Source of the DNA: Corynebacterium sp.
GTDB taxonomy: Bacteria; Actinomycetota; Actinomycetes; Mycobacteriales; Mycobacteriaceae
Direction: 5' to 3'
DNA: 64,000 nt
Assembly (NCBI GenBank): GCA_030531005.1
Contig: JAUMTW010000008.1
Span: 1 to 64,000 of the forward strand
Part shown: piece after piece, positions 25,941-34,279 of the stretch
Numbering within the stretch: position 1 is the stretch's first letter
Layout of the letters: every line of letters starts with the position of its first letter
Notes under the pieces: model-generated
Seen by the model: only the letters and a program-made list of their open reading frames with translations
What the model was told of the DNA's origin: nothing
Databases searched by the model: none
Position numbers and translations under genes: made by a program

Positions 25941-26885
25941 CTAATTCGCGGCAGTCAGCGCCTTGCTAAATAGCTTGCGTAATTGGGTGCTATTTTCCGG
26001 GCGCCGCAACTTCTGGCCATCAATCCGCTTGACCCGGCTGGCAATACGCACCGAAGAGACCAACCACACTGAATCTGCCTTCTCCAGCAAGTATTCCAGG
26101 TTCATCACCTTCGCCTTACAATTCCAGCCCTGCTGGCGCGCATAATCAAATATTGCAGCCTGCGTAGTGCCCGGCAGAATATCCCCGCCGGATAAGGGGG
26201 TGCGGAACTTATTGCCGCGCACCGTAATAATGGTCGAAGTGGCCCCTTCGAGTACGCGCGAACCATCTGTGAAGATCACATCATCGAAGTCGTTGGCACG
26301 CGCCCAGCGCAACGCAGTCATGTTCGCGGCATAGCCCAAGGTCTTTGCTCCCAGCACCATCCATGGTGTGACCGGTGCATTATCTTCTTCGGTACTGGTT
26401 CCCATGGCTGGCAGTTCGGTGGGTGTATCGAGGCGATAGCCGCGCGGGGCGGTGCACACTTTAATGCCACCTTCACGTTGGGCTAGTACGGTGGCATCAA
26501 TGGCGGTCATTGTGAGCCACGCCGAGGGGATACCGGTTGCTGCGCGCCCACGGGTGTACGTCCATACACATTTGGCATCCATACCATGTTCGCGATACCA
26601 CTGCTGCCCGGCTTCTTCAGTGGCCTTAATCCAGTTCTCAAGTACTGGCTCGGGCAATCCAAGCAGACGCGCACTTGCTTGGAAACGCGCGGCGTGCCGG
26701 GACAGGTTGGCAGGCCTCCCCTTGTGGATGAGTAGGGTTTCGAAGACCCCTTCTCCGCGCGTTACGGCCGCATCATCCCAGAATAAAAGGGGCAGTTGCG
26801 GTGAATGTTGGCGCATGGAACCACCAAAAGGCTCAATGACGATAATGAGGGGATCCGGGGTAGATATGACCGCCTGGCTATTCAT
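25941..26885 (-). CDS. pabC: Aminodeoxychorismate lyase-like class IV aminotransferase
   Basis: PLP fold-type IV enzyme of 314 residues, probable 4-amino-4-deoxychorismate lyase giving p-aminobenzoate for folate. Recognisable are RGEGVFETLLIHKGRP, KTLGYAANMTALRWA with the PLP lysine in AKTLGY, ANDFDDVIFTDGSRVLEGATSTI and LSGGDILPGTTQAAI. D-amino-acid or branched-chain transaminases share the fold. The fused PabAB gene 5.5 kb away and the adjacent folate-binding YgfZ favour PabC. It is divergent from ygfZ with 54 bp between the starts. Confidence 0.85.
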   Translation of the reverse strand: MNSQAVISTPDPLIIVIEPFGGSMRQHSPQLPLLFWDDAAVTRGEGVFETLLIHKGRPANLSRHAARFQASARLLGLPEPVLENWIKATEEAGQQWYREHGMDAKCVWTYTRGRAATGIPSAWLTMTAIDATVLAQREGGIKVCTAPRGYRLDTPTELPAMGTSTEEDNAPVTPWMVLGAKTLGYAANMTALRWARANDFDDVIFTDGSRVLEGATSTIITVRGNKFRTPLSGGDILPGTTQAAIFDYARQQGWNCKAKVMNLEYLLEKADSVWLVSSVRIASRVKRIDGQKLRRPENSTQLRKLFSKALTAAN

Positions 26886-26939
26886 AGCTTCTATTATGCC
26901 TGCTATTTCCAGGCGATTGAAATGGGTAGACTCGATACA

Positions 26940-27980
26940 ATGAACGACACTTCTCCCTTACTCGCCCTGCCCCAGGCAGTGGACTATGCGAGCATGCAAG
27001 ATTCGATGCCGGCTACTGACTTAGCCGGGGTAGCCTGGCATTATGGCAATCCTTTAGGCGAGCAGCGCGTCTTAGAAACTTCGCCCAGCTTTGTGGATCT
27101 CTCCCACCGCCAAATTCTTTCGGTTACCGGCCCGGATGCGCCCGAGTTCTTGCACAAATTGCTCTCCCAGCAGCTTATTGATGCCCCCACCAACAAACCG
27201 CGCCTGGCCTTAGATTTAGATGCCCAGGGCCATATTCTGCATATGCTGCGCGTAATTCCTACCGCAGACGGTTTTTATCTAGATTTGGCTCCCTCCCAGG
27301 CACAGTCGCTGCAAACCTATCTCGAGCGCATGATCTTCTGGTCCCAGGTAGAAATCGCTACTACCGACTTGGCACGCTTGCATGTGCATAGCTCAATACA
27401 GCCCGCAGGCGACTTAGTCTACGCGGCAGGCCCGGAACACTGGGATGTGTATGTGCCACGGACGCAATTGCGTGCCTATGTCGATGCTACGGAGCTGCGC
27501 CCGGTGGGATTGATGGCCTATACGGCAGCCCGAGTACGGCAATTGGAGCCGGAGCTCTCCTTGGACATTGATGCCAAGACCATTCCCCATGAGATCCCAC
27601 ACTTCATTGGCCGCGGAGAGCATGTAGGGGCTGTCCACCTAGAAAAAGGCTGTTACCGGGGACAAGAGACGGTAGCGCGCGTAGAAAACCTAGGCCGGGC
27701 TCCACGTCAACTGGTGCTGGTGCATTTGGACGGATCAGCCCCGGAACTGCCGGAGCCCGGCGCAGACATTTTCAGTGGGAAACGTCGGGTGGGCCGTTTG
27801 GGTACGGTAGTCCAAGATTACGAGTACGGCCCCATTGCTTTGGCACTGGTAAAGCACTCTGCCCTGAGAGCCAACTTACAGGTGGCAGAGATGGATATCG
27901 CCGTGGACCCTGATTCCTTGCAGGTCACGCAGTCGGAGCAGCGCGGTAAGCAGGCGATTGCAAAACTTCGCGGCCAATAG
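26940..27980 (+). CDS. ygfZ: Folate-binding YgfZ/GcvT-like protein
   Basis: 346-residue tetrahydrofolate-binding protein with the diagnostic YgfZ motif KGCYRGQE (about 236-243). The protein assists repair or assembly of certain iron-sulfur enzymes. Its GcvT-like N-terminal half starts around LLALPQAVDYA and includes FVDLSHRQILSVTGPDAPEFLHKLLSQ. Start at 26940 (MNDTSPL) agrees with family length; the longer frame from 26805 overlaps the divergent pabC. It is leaderless or weakly led. Neighbourhood with pabC makes a small folate-related pair. Confidence 0.92.
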   Translation: MNDTSPLLALPQAVDYASMQDSMPATDLAGVAWHYGNPLGEQRVLETSPSFVDLSHRQILSVTGPDAPEFLHKLLSQQLIDAPTNKPRLALDLDAQGHILHMLRVIPTADGFYLDLAPSQAQSLQTYLERMIFWSQVEIATTDLARLHVHSSIQPAGDLVYAAGPEHWDVYVPRTQLRAYVDATELRPVGLMAYTAARVRQLEPELSLDIDAKTIPHEIPHFIGRGEHVGAVHLEKGCYRGQETVARVENLGRAPRQLVLVHLDGSAPELPEPGADIFSGKRRVGRLGTVVQDYEYGPIALALVKHSALRANLQVAEMDIAVDPDSLQVTQSEQRGKQAIAKLRGQ

Positions 27981-28094
27981 TGGCACAAATTGGGGGTTTC
28001 GGGTTAAGGTATTCAACAGGAATAGACATTGATAGAAAGCCAATGGGGCACAATAATCCCACGGTGCTCCAGCTCACTCCAAGGGGGTCATGCC

Positions 28095-28283
28095 ATGGGT
28101 CGCGGTCGCGCGAAGGCAAAACAGACCAAAGTTGCACGTCAGCTAAAATACAACACTCCAGACATGGATCTGGATTCTTTGCAACGGGAACTGGCCGGTC
28201 AATCCCCGAATCAGCATTCTGCTGCTGACGAGTACGAGGATTTAGCACGTAAGTACGCTGATTGGAATGTGGACGAGGATTAG
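28095..28283 (+). CDS. DUF3073 family protein
   Basis: 62-residue actinobacterial protein. The basic N-terminus GRGRAKAKQTKVARQLKY is followed by an acidic C-terminus EYEDLARKYADWNVDED, the standard DUF3073 layout. No function is known. AAGGGGG lies 7 nt before the ATG at 28095; an in-frame ATG at 28029 has no such signal. Conserved next to purM in many actinobacteria. Confidence 0.9.
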   Translation: MGRGRAKAKQTKVARQLKYNTPDMDLDSLQRELAGQSPNQHSAADEYEDLARKYADWNVDED

Positions 28284-28306
28284 CCCCCTTTTCTCATAGA
28301 AATCAC

Positions 28307-28342
28307 GAAGCCCCCAGAGAGAATTGCTTCCCTGGGGGCTTC
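28307..28342. terminator. Terminator between the DUF3073 gene and purM
   Basis: Eleven-bp stem GAAGCCCCCAG (28307-28317) with CTGGGGGCTTC (28332-28342), followed by TTCG. It sits between convergent genes and probably acts on both strands. Confidence 0.8.
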
Positions 28343-28351
28343 TTCGCCTGC

Positions 28352-29416
28352 TTAGCGATAACTGCCGTTAAGGACCACGCTGGGTTCCTCGGCATCCACG
28401 GATTCCACGGTGCCTAATTCCCATACCTTCATATGGCGGGCGGTGAGAATTGCCAGCGCACGATCGCGGTCCTTTTGGGAAACCACAGCGACCATACCAA
28501 CGCCCATGTTGAAAGTTTTTTCCATCTCTTCCTCGGAAACCTTGCCTACGTTGGCAATAAGGCGGAAGATCTCACCAGGACTCCAGGTGCCACGGTTGAG
28601 CTTGGCTTGTAAACCAGCTGGAATTACTCGGGCCAAGTTATTGACCAGGCCGCCACCAGTGACGTGGCAGAAGGTGTGCACATCGCATTCCTCGACCAGA
28701 GCCAGGCAATCCTTGGTATAGATGCGAGTTGGCTCCAGTAATTCCTCACCCAAAGTGCGGTCGAGTTCCTCCAAATGGCCATCCAGTGGTAGGCCTGCTT
28801 TCTCCAGCAGCACATGGCGCGCCAGGGAATAACCATTGGAGTGCAGTCCAGAGGATTCCATGGCAATGACCACATCACCAGCGCGCACTTTATCAGGGCC
28901 TAAAAGCTCCTCGGCTTCCACAACACCCACGGCAGTAGCGGAAACATCGTAGTCACCTGGCTCCATCACACCTGGATGCTCAGCGGTCTCGCCACCGAGC
29001 AGAGCACAGCCGGCCTGCACACAACCTTCGGCGATGCCGGAAACAATTTCAGCCACATGCTCCGGCACTACTTTTCCTACCGCAATGTAGTCCTGTAGGA
29101 ATAGCGGCTCAGCACCACAGACGACAAGGTCATCCACACACATGGCAACCAGGTCAATGCCGATGGTGTCGTGCTTATCCAAAGCCTGGGCGATGGCAAG
29201 CTTGGTACCCACACCATCAGAGCCCGCAGCCAGCAGTGGCTCCTTATACTTGCCCAAGGCGAATAGGCCTGCAAAGCCGCCGAGGCCACCACGGACCTCT
29301 GGGCGGGTAGCACGCTTGGCGTGGGGTGCAAAGAGTTCTACGGCCTTGTCGCCGGCTTCAATATCGACACCGGCAGCAGCATAACTTACTGCAGGATCTA
29401 CTGGATTCTCACTCAT
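28352..29416 (-). CDS. purM: Phosphoribosylformylglycinamidine cyclo-ligase
   Basis: AIR synthetase, fifth step of purine synthesis: FGAM + ATP to AIR. 354 residues. SYAAAGVDIEAGDKAVELF, GSDGVGTKLAIA (ATP/metal binding), GIDLVAMCVDDLVVCGAEPLF split across the D-x4-N/D metal site, and GLHSNGYSLAR are typical. It ends in a hairpin shared with the convergent DUF3073 gene. purF lies 36 bp upstream on the same strand, so purF-purM form an operon as in other corynebacteria. Confidence 0.97.
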   Translation of the reverse strand: MSENPVDPAVSYAAAGVDIEAGDKAVELFAPHAKRATRPEVRGGLGGFAGLFALGKYKEPLLAAGSDGVGTKLAIAQALDKHDTIGIDLVAMCVDDLVVCGAEPLFLQDYIAVGKVVPEHVAEIVSGIAEGCVQAGCALLGGETAEHPGVMEPGDYDVSATAVGVVEAEELLGPDKVRAGDVVIAMESSGLHSNGYSLARHVLLEKAGLPLDGHLEELDRTLGEELLEPTRIYTKDCLALVEECDVHTFCHVTGGGLVNNLARVIPAGLQAKLNRGTWSPGEIFRLIANVGKVSEEEMEKTFNMGVGMVAVVSQKDRDRALAILTARHMKVWELGTVESVDAEEPSVVLNGSYR

Positions 29417-29452
29417 AGTTTTTCGAAACTTTCGTTGTCGGTTGTCGGTAGC

Positions 29453-30949
29453 TTAGACGAAGGATTCGTCCACCCCACCACAGGAACTGCGCTTCATGGC
29501 GGAAACTAATTCCGCATTCTTGTTACCCTTCGGCATACCCACCGGATACTCGCCATCAAAGCACGCACAGCACAGCTCATTCGCAGGCTGTTCAGTAGCG
29601 GCAATCATGGCTTCGGTGCTCACATAGCCCAGAGTGTCACTGCCAATGGCTGTGCATACCGACTGCACCATCTCCGCCTCATTGGAGCCAGTAACAGCAT
29701 TCGCAATAAGCTCCCCGGGGCTCGCAAAGTCAATGCCATAGAAACAGGGCCACTTCACCGGTGGAGAGGCTATGCGCACATGCACTTCCGCTGCCCCGGC
29801 CTCACGCAGCATGCGAATCAGGGCACGTTGGGTGTTGCCACGAACAATGGAATCATCCACCACCACTAGGCGCTTGCCCTGGATGACTTCGCGCAAAGGG
29901 TTAAGCTTGAGGCGAATACCTAATTGGCGCAGAGTTTGGGAGGGCTGGATGAAGGTGCGGCCTACGTAGGCGTTTTTCACCAGTCCTTGGCCGAAAGGGA
30001 TGCCAGATTCTTGGGCATAGCCTACCGCAGCCGGGTTTCCCGACTCTGGAACCGGGATGACTAGGTCGGCATCAATGGGGTATTCGCGCGCGAGGCGGCG
30101 GCCGATTTCCAGTCGGGTGGCATTCACATTGCGGGCGTTAATGGTGGAGTCGGGGCGCGCTAAATACACATACTCAAACACGCAGGTCTTACGTTGCGGC
30201 TTGGCAAAGATTTCACTGCGCACGCCAGCGCCATCAATAGCGACTATCTCACCTGGTTCAATCTCACGCACAAAAGATGCACCGATGATGTCGAGGGCGC
30301 AGGTTTCTGAGGCCACGGCCCACCCCTTGTCCAAACGACCTAGTACTAAGGGGCGAATCCCCCAAGGGTCGCGAGCAGCGTAGAGCGTACTGCCTTCGGT
30401 TATGGTGAGGCAGAAAGCTCCACGAATACGTGGGAGCAATTCGCGCATGGCATGGAACATATCCCCATCGTGGGTGACAGCATCGGCAAGCAAAGCTGTC
30501 ATCACATCAGAATCCGAGGGATGCTGTGCGGGATTGACCAGGCCACGATCAGCAGCTTCATCGAGTAACTCCAGATGATTGACCAGGTTTCCATTGTGGC
30601 ACAGGGCCACATCGGTGCCGTTGGAGGCTACCCGGAACATAGGCTGAGAGTTTTCCCAGGTGACTCCACCTGCTGTGGAATAACGGGTATGACCAATTGC
30701 CACATCTCCGTTGAGAGAATCAAGCGTAGACTCGTCGAAGATTTGGGAGACTAGACCCAGGTCTTTATAGACCAAGACCTGTTCCCCATCACCGACGGCG
30801 ATGCCGGCGGCTTCCTGCCCGCGATGCTGGAGTGCAAAGAGTCCGAAATAAGAAAGCTTGGCTACTTCTTCGCCCGGAGCCCACACACCGAATACACCAC
30901 ATTCTTCGCGCGGCGGCTGCTCGTTGTGATCGTCAAGGGATACTGGCAT
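29453..30949 (-). CDS. purF: Amidophosphoribosyltransferase
   Basis: First committed step of purine synthesis: PRPP + glutamine to phosphoribosylamine. An N-terminal glutaminase domain starts at the Cys of EECGVFGVWAPGEE (propeptide of about 16 residues is removed). The PRPP-binding loop is VVVDDSIVRGNTQ near residue 365. About 498 residues from the ATG at 30949; an in-frame TTG at 30979 and GTG at 30970 precede it and none has a convincing ribosome binding site. Operon with purM. The Cys residues near the C-terminus (ELCCACFDGEYP) fit the B. subtilis-type enzyme that can hold an iron-sulfur cluster. Confidence 0.95.
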   Translation of the reverse strand: MPVSLDDHNEQPPREECGVFGVWAPGEEVAKLSYFGLFALQHRGQEAAGIAVGDGEQVLVYKDLGLVSQIFDESTLDSLNGDVAIGHTRYSTAGGVTWENSQPMFRVASNGTDVALCHNGNLVNHLELLDEAADRGLVNPAQHPSDSDVMTALLADAVTHDGDMFHAMRELLPRIRGAFCLTITEGSTLYAARDPWGIRPLVLGRLDKGWAVASETCALDIIGASFVREIEPGEIVAIDGAGVRSEIFAKPQRKTCVFEYVYLARPDSTINARNVNATRLEIGRRLAREYPIDADLVIPVPESGNPAAVGYAQESGIPFGQGLVKNAYVGRTFIQPSQTLRQLGIRLKLNPLREVIQGKRLVVVDDSIVRGNTQRALIRMLREAGAAEVHVRIASPPVKWPCFYGIDFASPGELIANAVTGSNEAEMVQSVCTAIGSDTLGYVSTEAMIAATEQPANELCCACFDGEYPVGMPKGNKNAELVSAMKRSSCGGVDESFV

Positions 30950-31000
30950 GGTAACTGTAGGGTGTGCCACGCCCCCCAATGGTAGCCGGGAAGCGGCCTT

Positions 31001-31393
31001 TTACCTAATGAGAGGCAAAAAGGCCCCAATTTCGCCCGCACGCGTACCCGAAAGCTGGATTTGGGGGTGAGCTCTGCCACTTTCTTGCCATAATGCGACC
31101 TCGCCCAGTACCAGACCGAGCCAGGTATGCGGATCTGTTTCCACCACATTCGGCGGGGTGCCACGGGTATGGCTGGGCCCCTCAATACACTGCACGGCCA
31201 CAAACGGTGGGATCCGCACCTCCACACTATGGCCCGGGGCATCTTGAGCAAGCAAGCGGGCACTGACACGTACCGCTCTGGCCACCAGGGCGCGCGGTGG
31301 ACGCGCCATGCTCGGTTCAACGATCCAAGGTCGCAATTCCTGCAGGTCAGCGCGCAGGCCGGCAATATCTATTGGCGCCATGGTGCTTATCAT
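31001..31393 (-). CDS. Sterol-carrier-like (SCP2-type) small protein
   Basis: About 130 residues with an SCP2-like fold signature in the centre (VEVRIPPFVAVQCIEGPSH, split by eye) and the conserved DPHTWLGLVLGE-W helix. The actinobacterial family sits beside purF and is named the bacterial SCP orthologue or sterol carrier family; no function has been shown. Start uncertain: ATG at 31393 follows GGGGGGT closely, while ATG at 31381 is more distant. It is 51 nt upstream of purF and divergent from the thioesterase gene. Confidence 0.75.
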   Translation of the reverse strand: MISTMAPIDIAGLRADLQELRPWIVEPSMARPPRALVARAVRVSARLLAQDAPGHSVEVRIPPFVAVQCIEGPSHTRGTPPNVVETDPHTWLGLVLGEVALWQESGRAHPQIQLSGTRAGEIGAFLPLIR

Positions 31394-31442
31394 ACCCCCC
31401 CTGTTTCGGGGAGATGTCCGCGGGCAGTGTTAGTCTCATGGC

Positions 31443-32420
31443 ATGTCACCGGAAATTACGCTGCGTTTTATGGCTGCCCCTACCGATGTTCTTTTAGCAG
31501 ATAGCCAAGGCATCGGTGGCGGCAAAGTATTGGAATGGATCGATAAAGCCGCCTATGCCCTGGCCGTGCAATGGTCCGGCGCCTATTGTGTTACCGCCTA
31601 TGTGGGGCATATTCACTTCACGCGCCCCATTCCAGTGGGACACTTGGTCGAGGTGCGTTCCCGTATGGCGATGACCGGGCGCTCCTCAATGCACATTGTG
31701 AATGAAGTCTTTTCCGCTGACCCCAACAATGGAGTATTTACTCGCGCCTGCGACTGCCTCGTGATCTTCGTGGCGAAGGATCCACAAACAAAACGCTCTA
31801 TCGCAGTTCCAACCTACGAGCCGCAGAATGCCGAACAAGAGCGCGTGCTGGAAGCTGCACGCTCACGAATCCAACTGCGCCAGGCCATCGAAGAAGAGAT
31901 GGAGAAGCAGACCTATGAGGGACCTTCAGAAGCCCCACGCACCATCCACCGCTTCCTCGCGAAACCTATGGATGTCAACTGGGGTGGCAAGGTACACGGT
32001 GGTACCGCGATGGAGTGGATCGATGAGGCCGCTACTGCCTGCACCATGGAATGGTCTGGGGAACGCACTGTAGCTGTGTACGCCGGTGGAATCCGCTTCT
32101 ACCGCCCAATCCAGATTGGCGATCTTATCGAGGTCGATGCCCGCATGATGCGCACCGACGCCCGAAGCATGCAAATGTCCATTCACGTACGCGCTGCTAC
32201 TCCTACCGCTGGCGTGGCGGGCTTGGAGACCAGCATTCACGCCACGATGACCTATGTAGGCGTGGATTTAGATGGACGGGCGCTGCAAGCACGCCAATTC
32301 CGCCCCCACACGGAAGAAGACCTGCGCCTAGCTGAGCATGCAAACACCCTGCGCGAATTGCGCTCTGCTTACTCCCCAGTGCCGTTGATTACGCCTTCCC
32401 CGGTACAGCACTTAGATTAA
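31443..32420 (+). CDS. Acyl-CoA thioesterase with two hotdog domains
   Basis: 325-residue double-hotdog protein of the YciA/BFIT type. Each half contains GGKVxxxxDEAA: GGGKVLEWIDKAAYALA (about 26-42) and GGKVHGGTAMEWIDEAA (about 181-197). Each is followed by a TRPIPVGHLVEV or YRPIQIGDLIEV strand. The first half has Asp-Lys where the second has Asp-Glu, so perhaps only the second site is fully active. A TAGTCT -10 lies 6 nt before the ATG and there is no ribosome binding site, so it is probably leaderless. It interlocks stops (TTAA) with the convergent pabAB. Confidence 0.88.
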   Translation: MSPEITLRFMAAPTDVLLADSQGIGGGKVLEWIDKAAYALAVQWSGAYCVTAYVGHIHFTRPIPVGHLVEVRSRMAMTGRSSMHIVNEVFSADPNNGVFTRACDCLVIFVAKDPQTKRSIAVPTYEPQNAEQERVLEAARSRIQLRQAIEEEMEKQTYEGPSEAPRTIHRFLAKPMDVNWGGKVHGGTAMEWIDEAATACTMEWSGERTVAVYAGGIRFYRPIQIGDLIEVDARMMRTDARSMQMSIHVRAATPTAGVAGLETSIHATMTYVGVDLDGRALQARQFRPHTEEDLRLAEHANTLRELRSAYSPVPLITPSPVQHLD

Positions 32421-34273
32421 GGGAAGTGCAGCTCGGCGCAGGTTGTAATCGCCTGCGCTTTCGTTTGGATCTCCGCGTACTCTGCTTCTGGATCGGAGGC
32501 ATGCAGGATGGCTCCGCCCACCCCATAGTGCAGCTGGGTGCCACGGGCTACCAAGGTGCGAATCACCATGGAGAGCTCGGCATCCCCGGTTGCCGCTATC
32601 CAGCCAAACGCTCCAGAATAGATGCCCCGCGGACATTCTTCTATCTGCTCGAGGAGCTCCATCGTGCGTTCCTTGGGGGCGCCGGTCATGGATCCGCCGG
32701 GGAAGGTGGCTTGCAGAATTTCCGGAATTTCGGTGGCGGTCTCGGCAGTGATTGTACTTATCAGCTGATGCACAGTGGCGAAGGTATAGACTGCCGCTCG
32801 TTCTGTCACCCACACTTTCGTCGGGTGCGCAATTCGCGCCAGGTCATTACGCACGAGATCTACAATCATGCGATTTTCGGCCAGGTCCTTCGGGTGAGTG
32901 GCCAGTTCCTGCGGATCCATATGGCGAGGCCGCGTGCCCTTAATCGGGCTCGAACTCACAATACAGCCTCGCACTTTAAGGAAGGACTCAGGACTAGCAC
33001 TCAAGATTTGCGTGATGCCACTGCGCCAATAGCCTGCATATGGACTGTGATTATGCGAGCGCAACTCCAAGTAGGTGGCGAGGTTCACGGCGCCCTCCCC
33101 CACCAACGCGGTGGTCAGGCAAGCTTCGTAGGTATTCCCGCGCGCCAACTGGGCGCCCACTGCAGCTATCTTTGCTAAGTATTGCGCCTTAGTATCCCGA
33201 CAGGTAAGTCGAAGCGGGCTGGGCACTGTAGGGGCGGGTTTGGCCCTCTGCAGCAGCTCTGCGGCCCACCGGGTATCGCCATCCCAGCTGAGGGCTATGC
33301 AACGCTCGTCCTGCCATACGAGGGCGCGCTCCACGTCAAGCAATTCAACATCCGGTGCAGTGGTAGGCAAAATGTCCTGCGTGGTCGTCTGGGCCGGCAA
33401 CGTGAAATTGCGGTATTCGTAGCCGATATACCCCACCCAGCCGAGTTGGAAATCCACAGTGGATTCACCTTTTAAAGCGCGCGGTCGCAGCCAGGCCTCA
33501 ATACCACCGGCATAGACGATCCCATCCACGTCGACTCGTCCCGGCTCCTGCCAGGCTCGCAAGGACCTAGTGGCCTGCGCAAGCACCGTGGTGCCTTGAA
33601 ATTCTAGCCACACCCACTGGTCCTTATCCTGCAAGCAGGCTGCGACCTCTTCCGGGACCCGGGTAGTGGCAATTTCTTTTTCCTGTGCATATTGCCAACC
33701 GGCGAAGCGCAAGAAATTCGACAATAAGGTGCGCCCGAATTGGGTGTCGATACTTTCTGGATGAAATTGCACTGCCCACCATGGCTTGCTGCGGTGCTCA
33801 AAAGCCATGATTACCCCATCAGCACTGCGCGCGGTCACCCGCAGTTCCGGGGATTCCGCGCAGGCTAAAGAGTGATAGCGCACGGCCTGGAAATGTTCCG
33901 GGATGCCAGCAAACAGCGCAGCTTCCCCATGGGTTATGTCTGCCACAACACCATGGGCAGGTTCAATCCGCTGCACCTTCGCTCCACTCCGCAAGGCGAG
34001 TAATTGGTGCCCCAAGCAAATACCGAAGATGGGCTTCGCAGTATCGCAGGCGACTGCGCTCAAGCCCACATCGGCCGACCTGGCAGGATTCCCCGGCCCT
34101 GGGGAAATAATGATGGCGTCAAAACGCTCACAAAAAGACTTTTGTGCGGCATAGGAAGCGCCTGCTGCACGATCATCATTGGCGATCACGGTGTACGCCA
34201 CCCCAAGATGGCGTAAGTCCTCCACCACGTTGTAGGTGAACGAATCGTGATTATCGATGAGCAGCAGGCGCAC
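32417..34273 (-). CDS. pabAB: Aminodeoxychorismate synthase, fused PabA-PabB
   Basis: 618-residue fusion making 4-amino-4-deoxychorismate from chorismate and glutamine for folate. The N-terminal class I amidotransferase (about 1-195) shows IDNHDSFTYN, ISPGPGNP, the nucleophile in GICLGHQ and the His-Glu pair in FHPES. The C-terminal chorismate-binding domain shows SSPIKGTRPR, where Lys of PIKGT is the mark of ADC synthase rather than anthranilate synthase, and PGGSMTGAPKERTMELL. A gene for the lyase (pabC) is nearby. The upstream gene on the same strand (purL) ends 6 bp away. Confidence 0.95.
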   Translation of the reverse strand: MRLLLIDNHDSFTYNVVEDLRHLGVAYTVIANDDRAAGASYAAQKSFCERFDAIIISPGPGNPARSADVGLSAVACDTAKPIFGICLGHQLLALRSGAKVQRIEPAHGVVADITHGEAALFAGIPEHFQAVRYHSLACAESPELRVTARSADGVIMAFEHRSKPWWAVQFHPESIDTQFGRTLLSNFLRFAGWQYAQEKEIATTRVPEEVAACLQDKDQWVWLEFQGTTVLAQATRSLRAWQEPGRVDVDGIVYAGGIEAWLRPRALKGESTVDFQLGWVGYIGYEYRNFTLPAQTTTQDILPTTAPDVELLDVERALVWQDERCIALSWDGDTRWAAELLQRAKPAPTVPSPLRLTCRDTKAQYLAKIAAVGAQLARGNTYEACLTTALVGEGAVNLATYLELRSHNHSPYAGYWRSGITQILSASPESFLKVRGCIVSSSPIKGTRPRHMDPQELATHPKDLAENRMIVDLVRNDLARIAHPTKVWVTERAAVYTFATVHQLISTITAETATEIPEILQATFPGGSMTGAPKERTMELLEQIEECPRGIYSGAFGWIAATGDAELSMVIRTLVARGTQLHYGVGGAILHASDPEAEYAEIQTKAQAITTCAELHFP

Positions 34274-34279
34274 GAGTAC

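Noticed and set aside
32426..33178. 250-codon plus-strand open frame opposite pabAB
   Set aside because: Shadow of the chorismate-binding domain codons; starts inside the 3' end of pabAB without a ribosome binding site.
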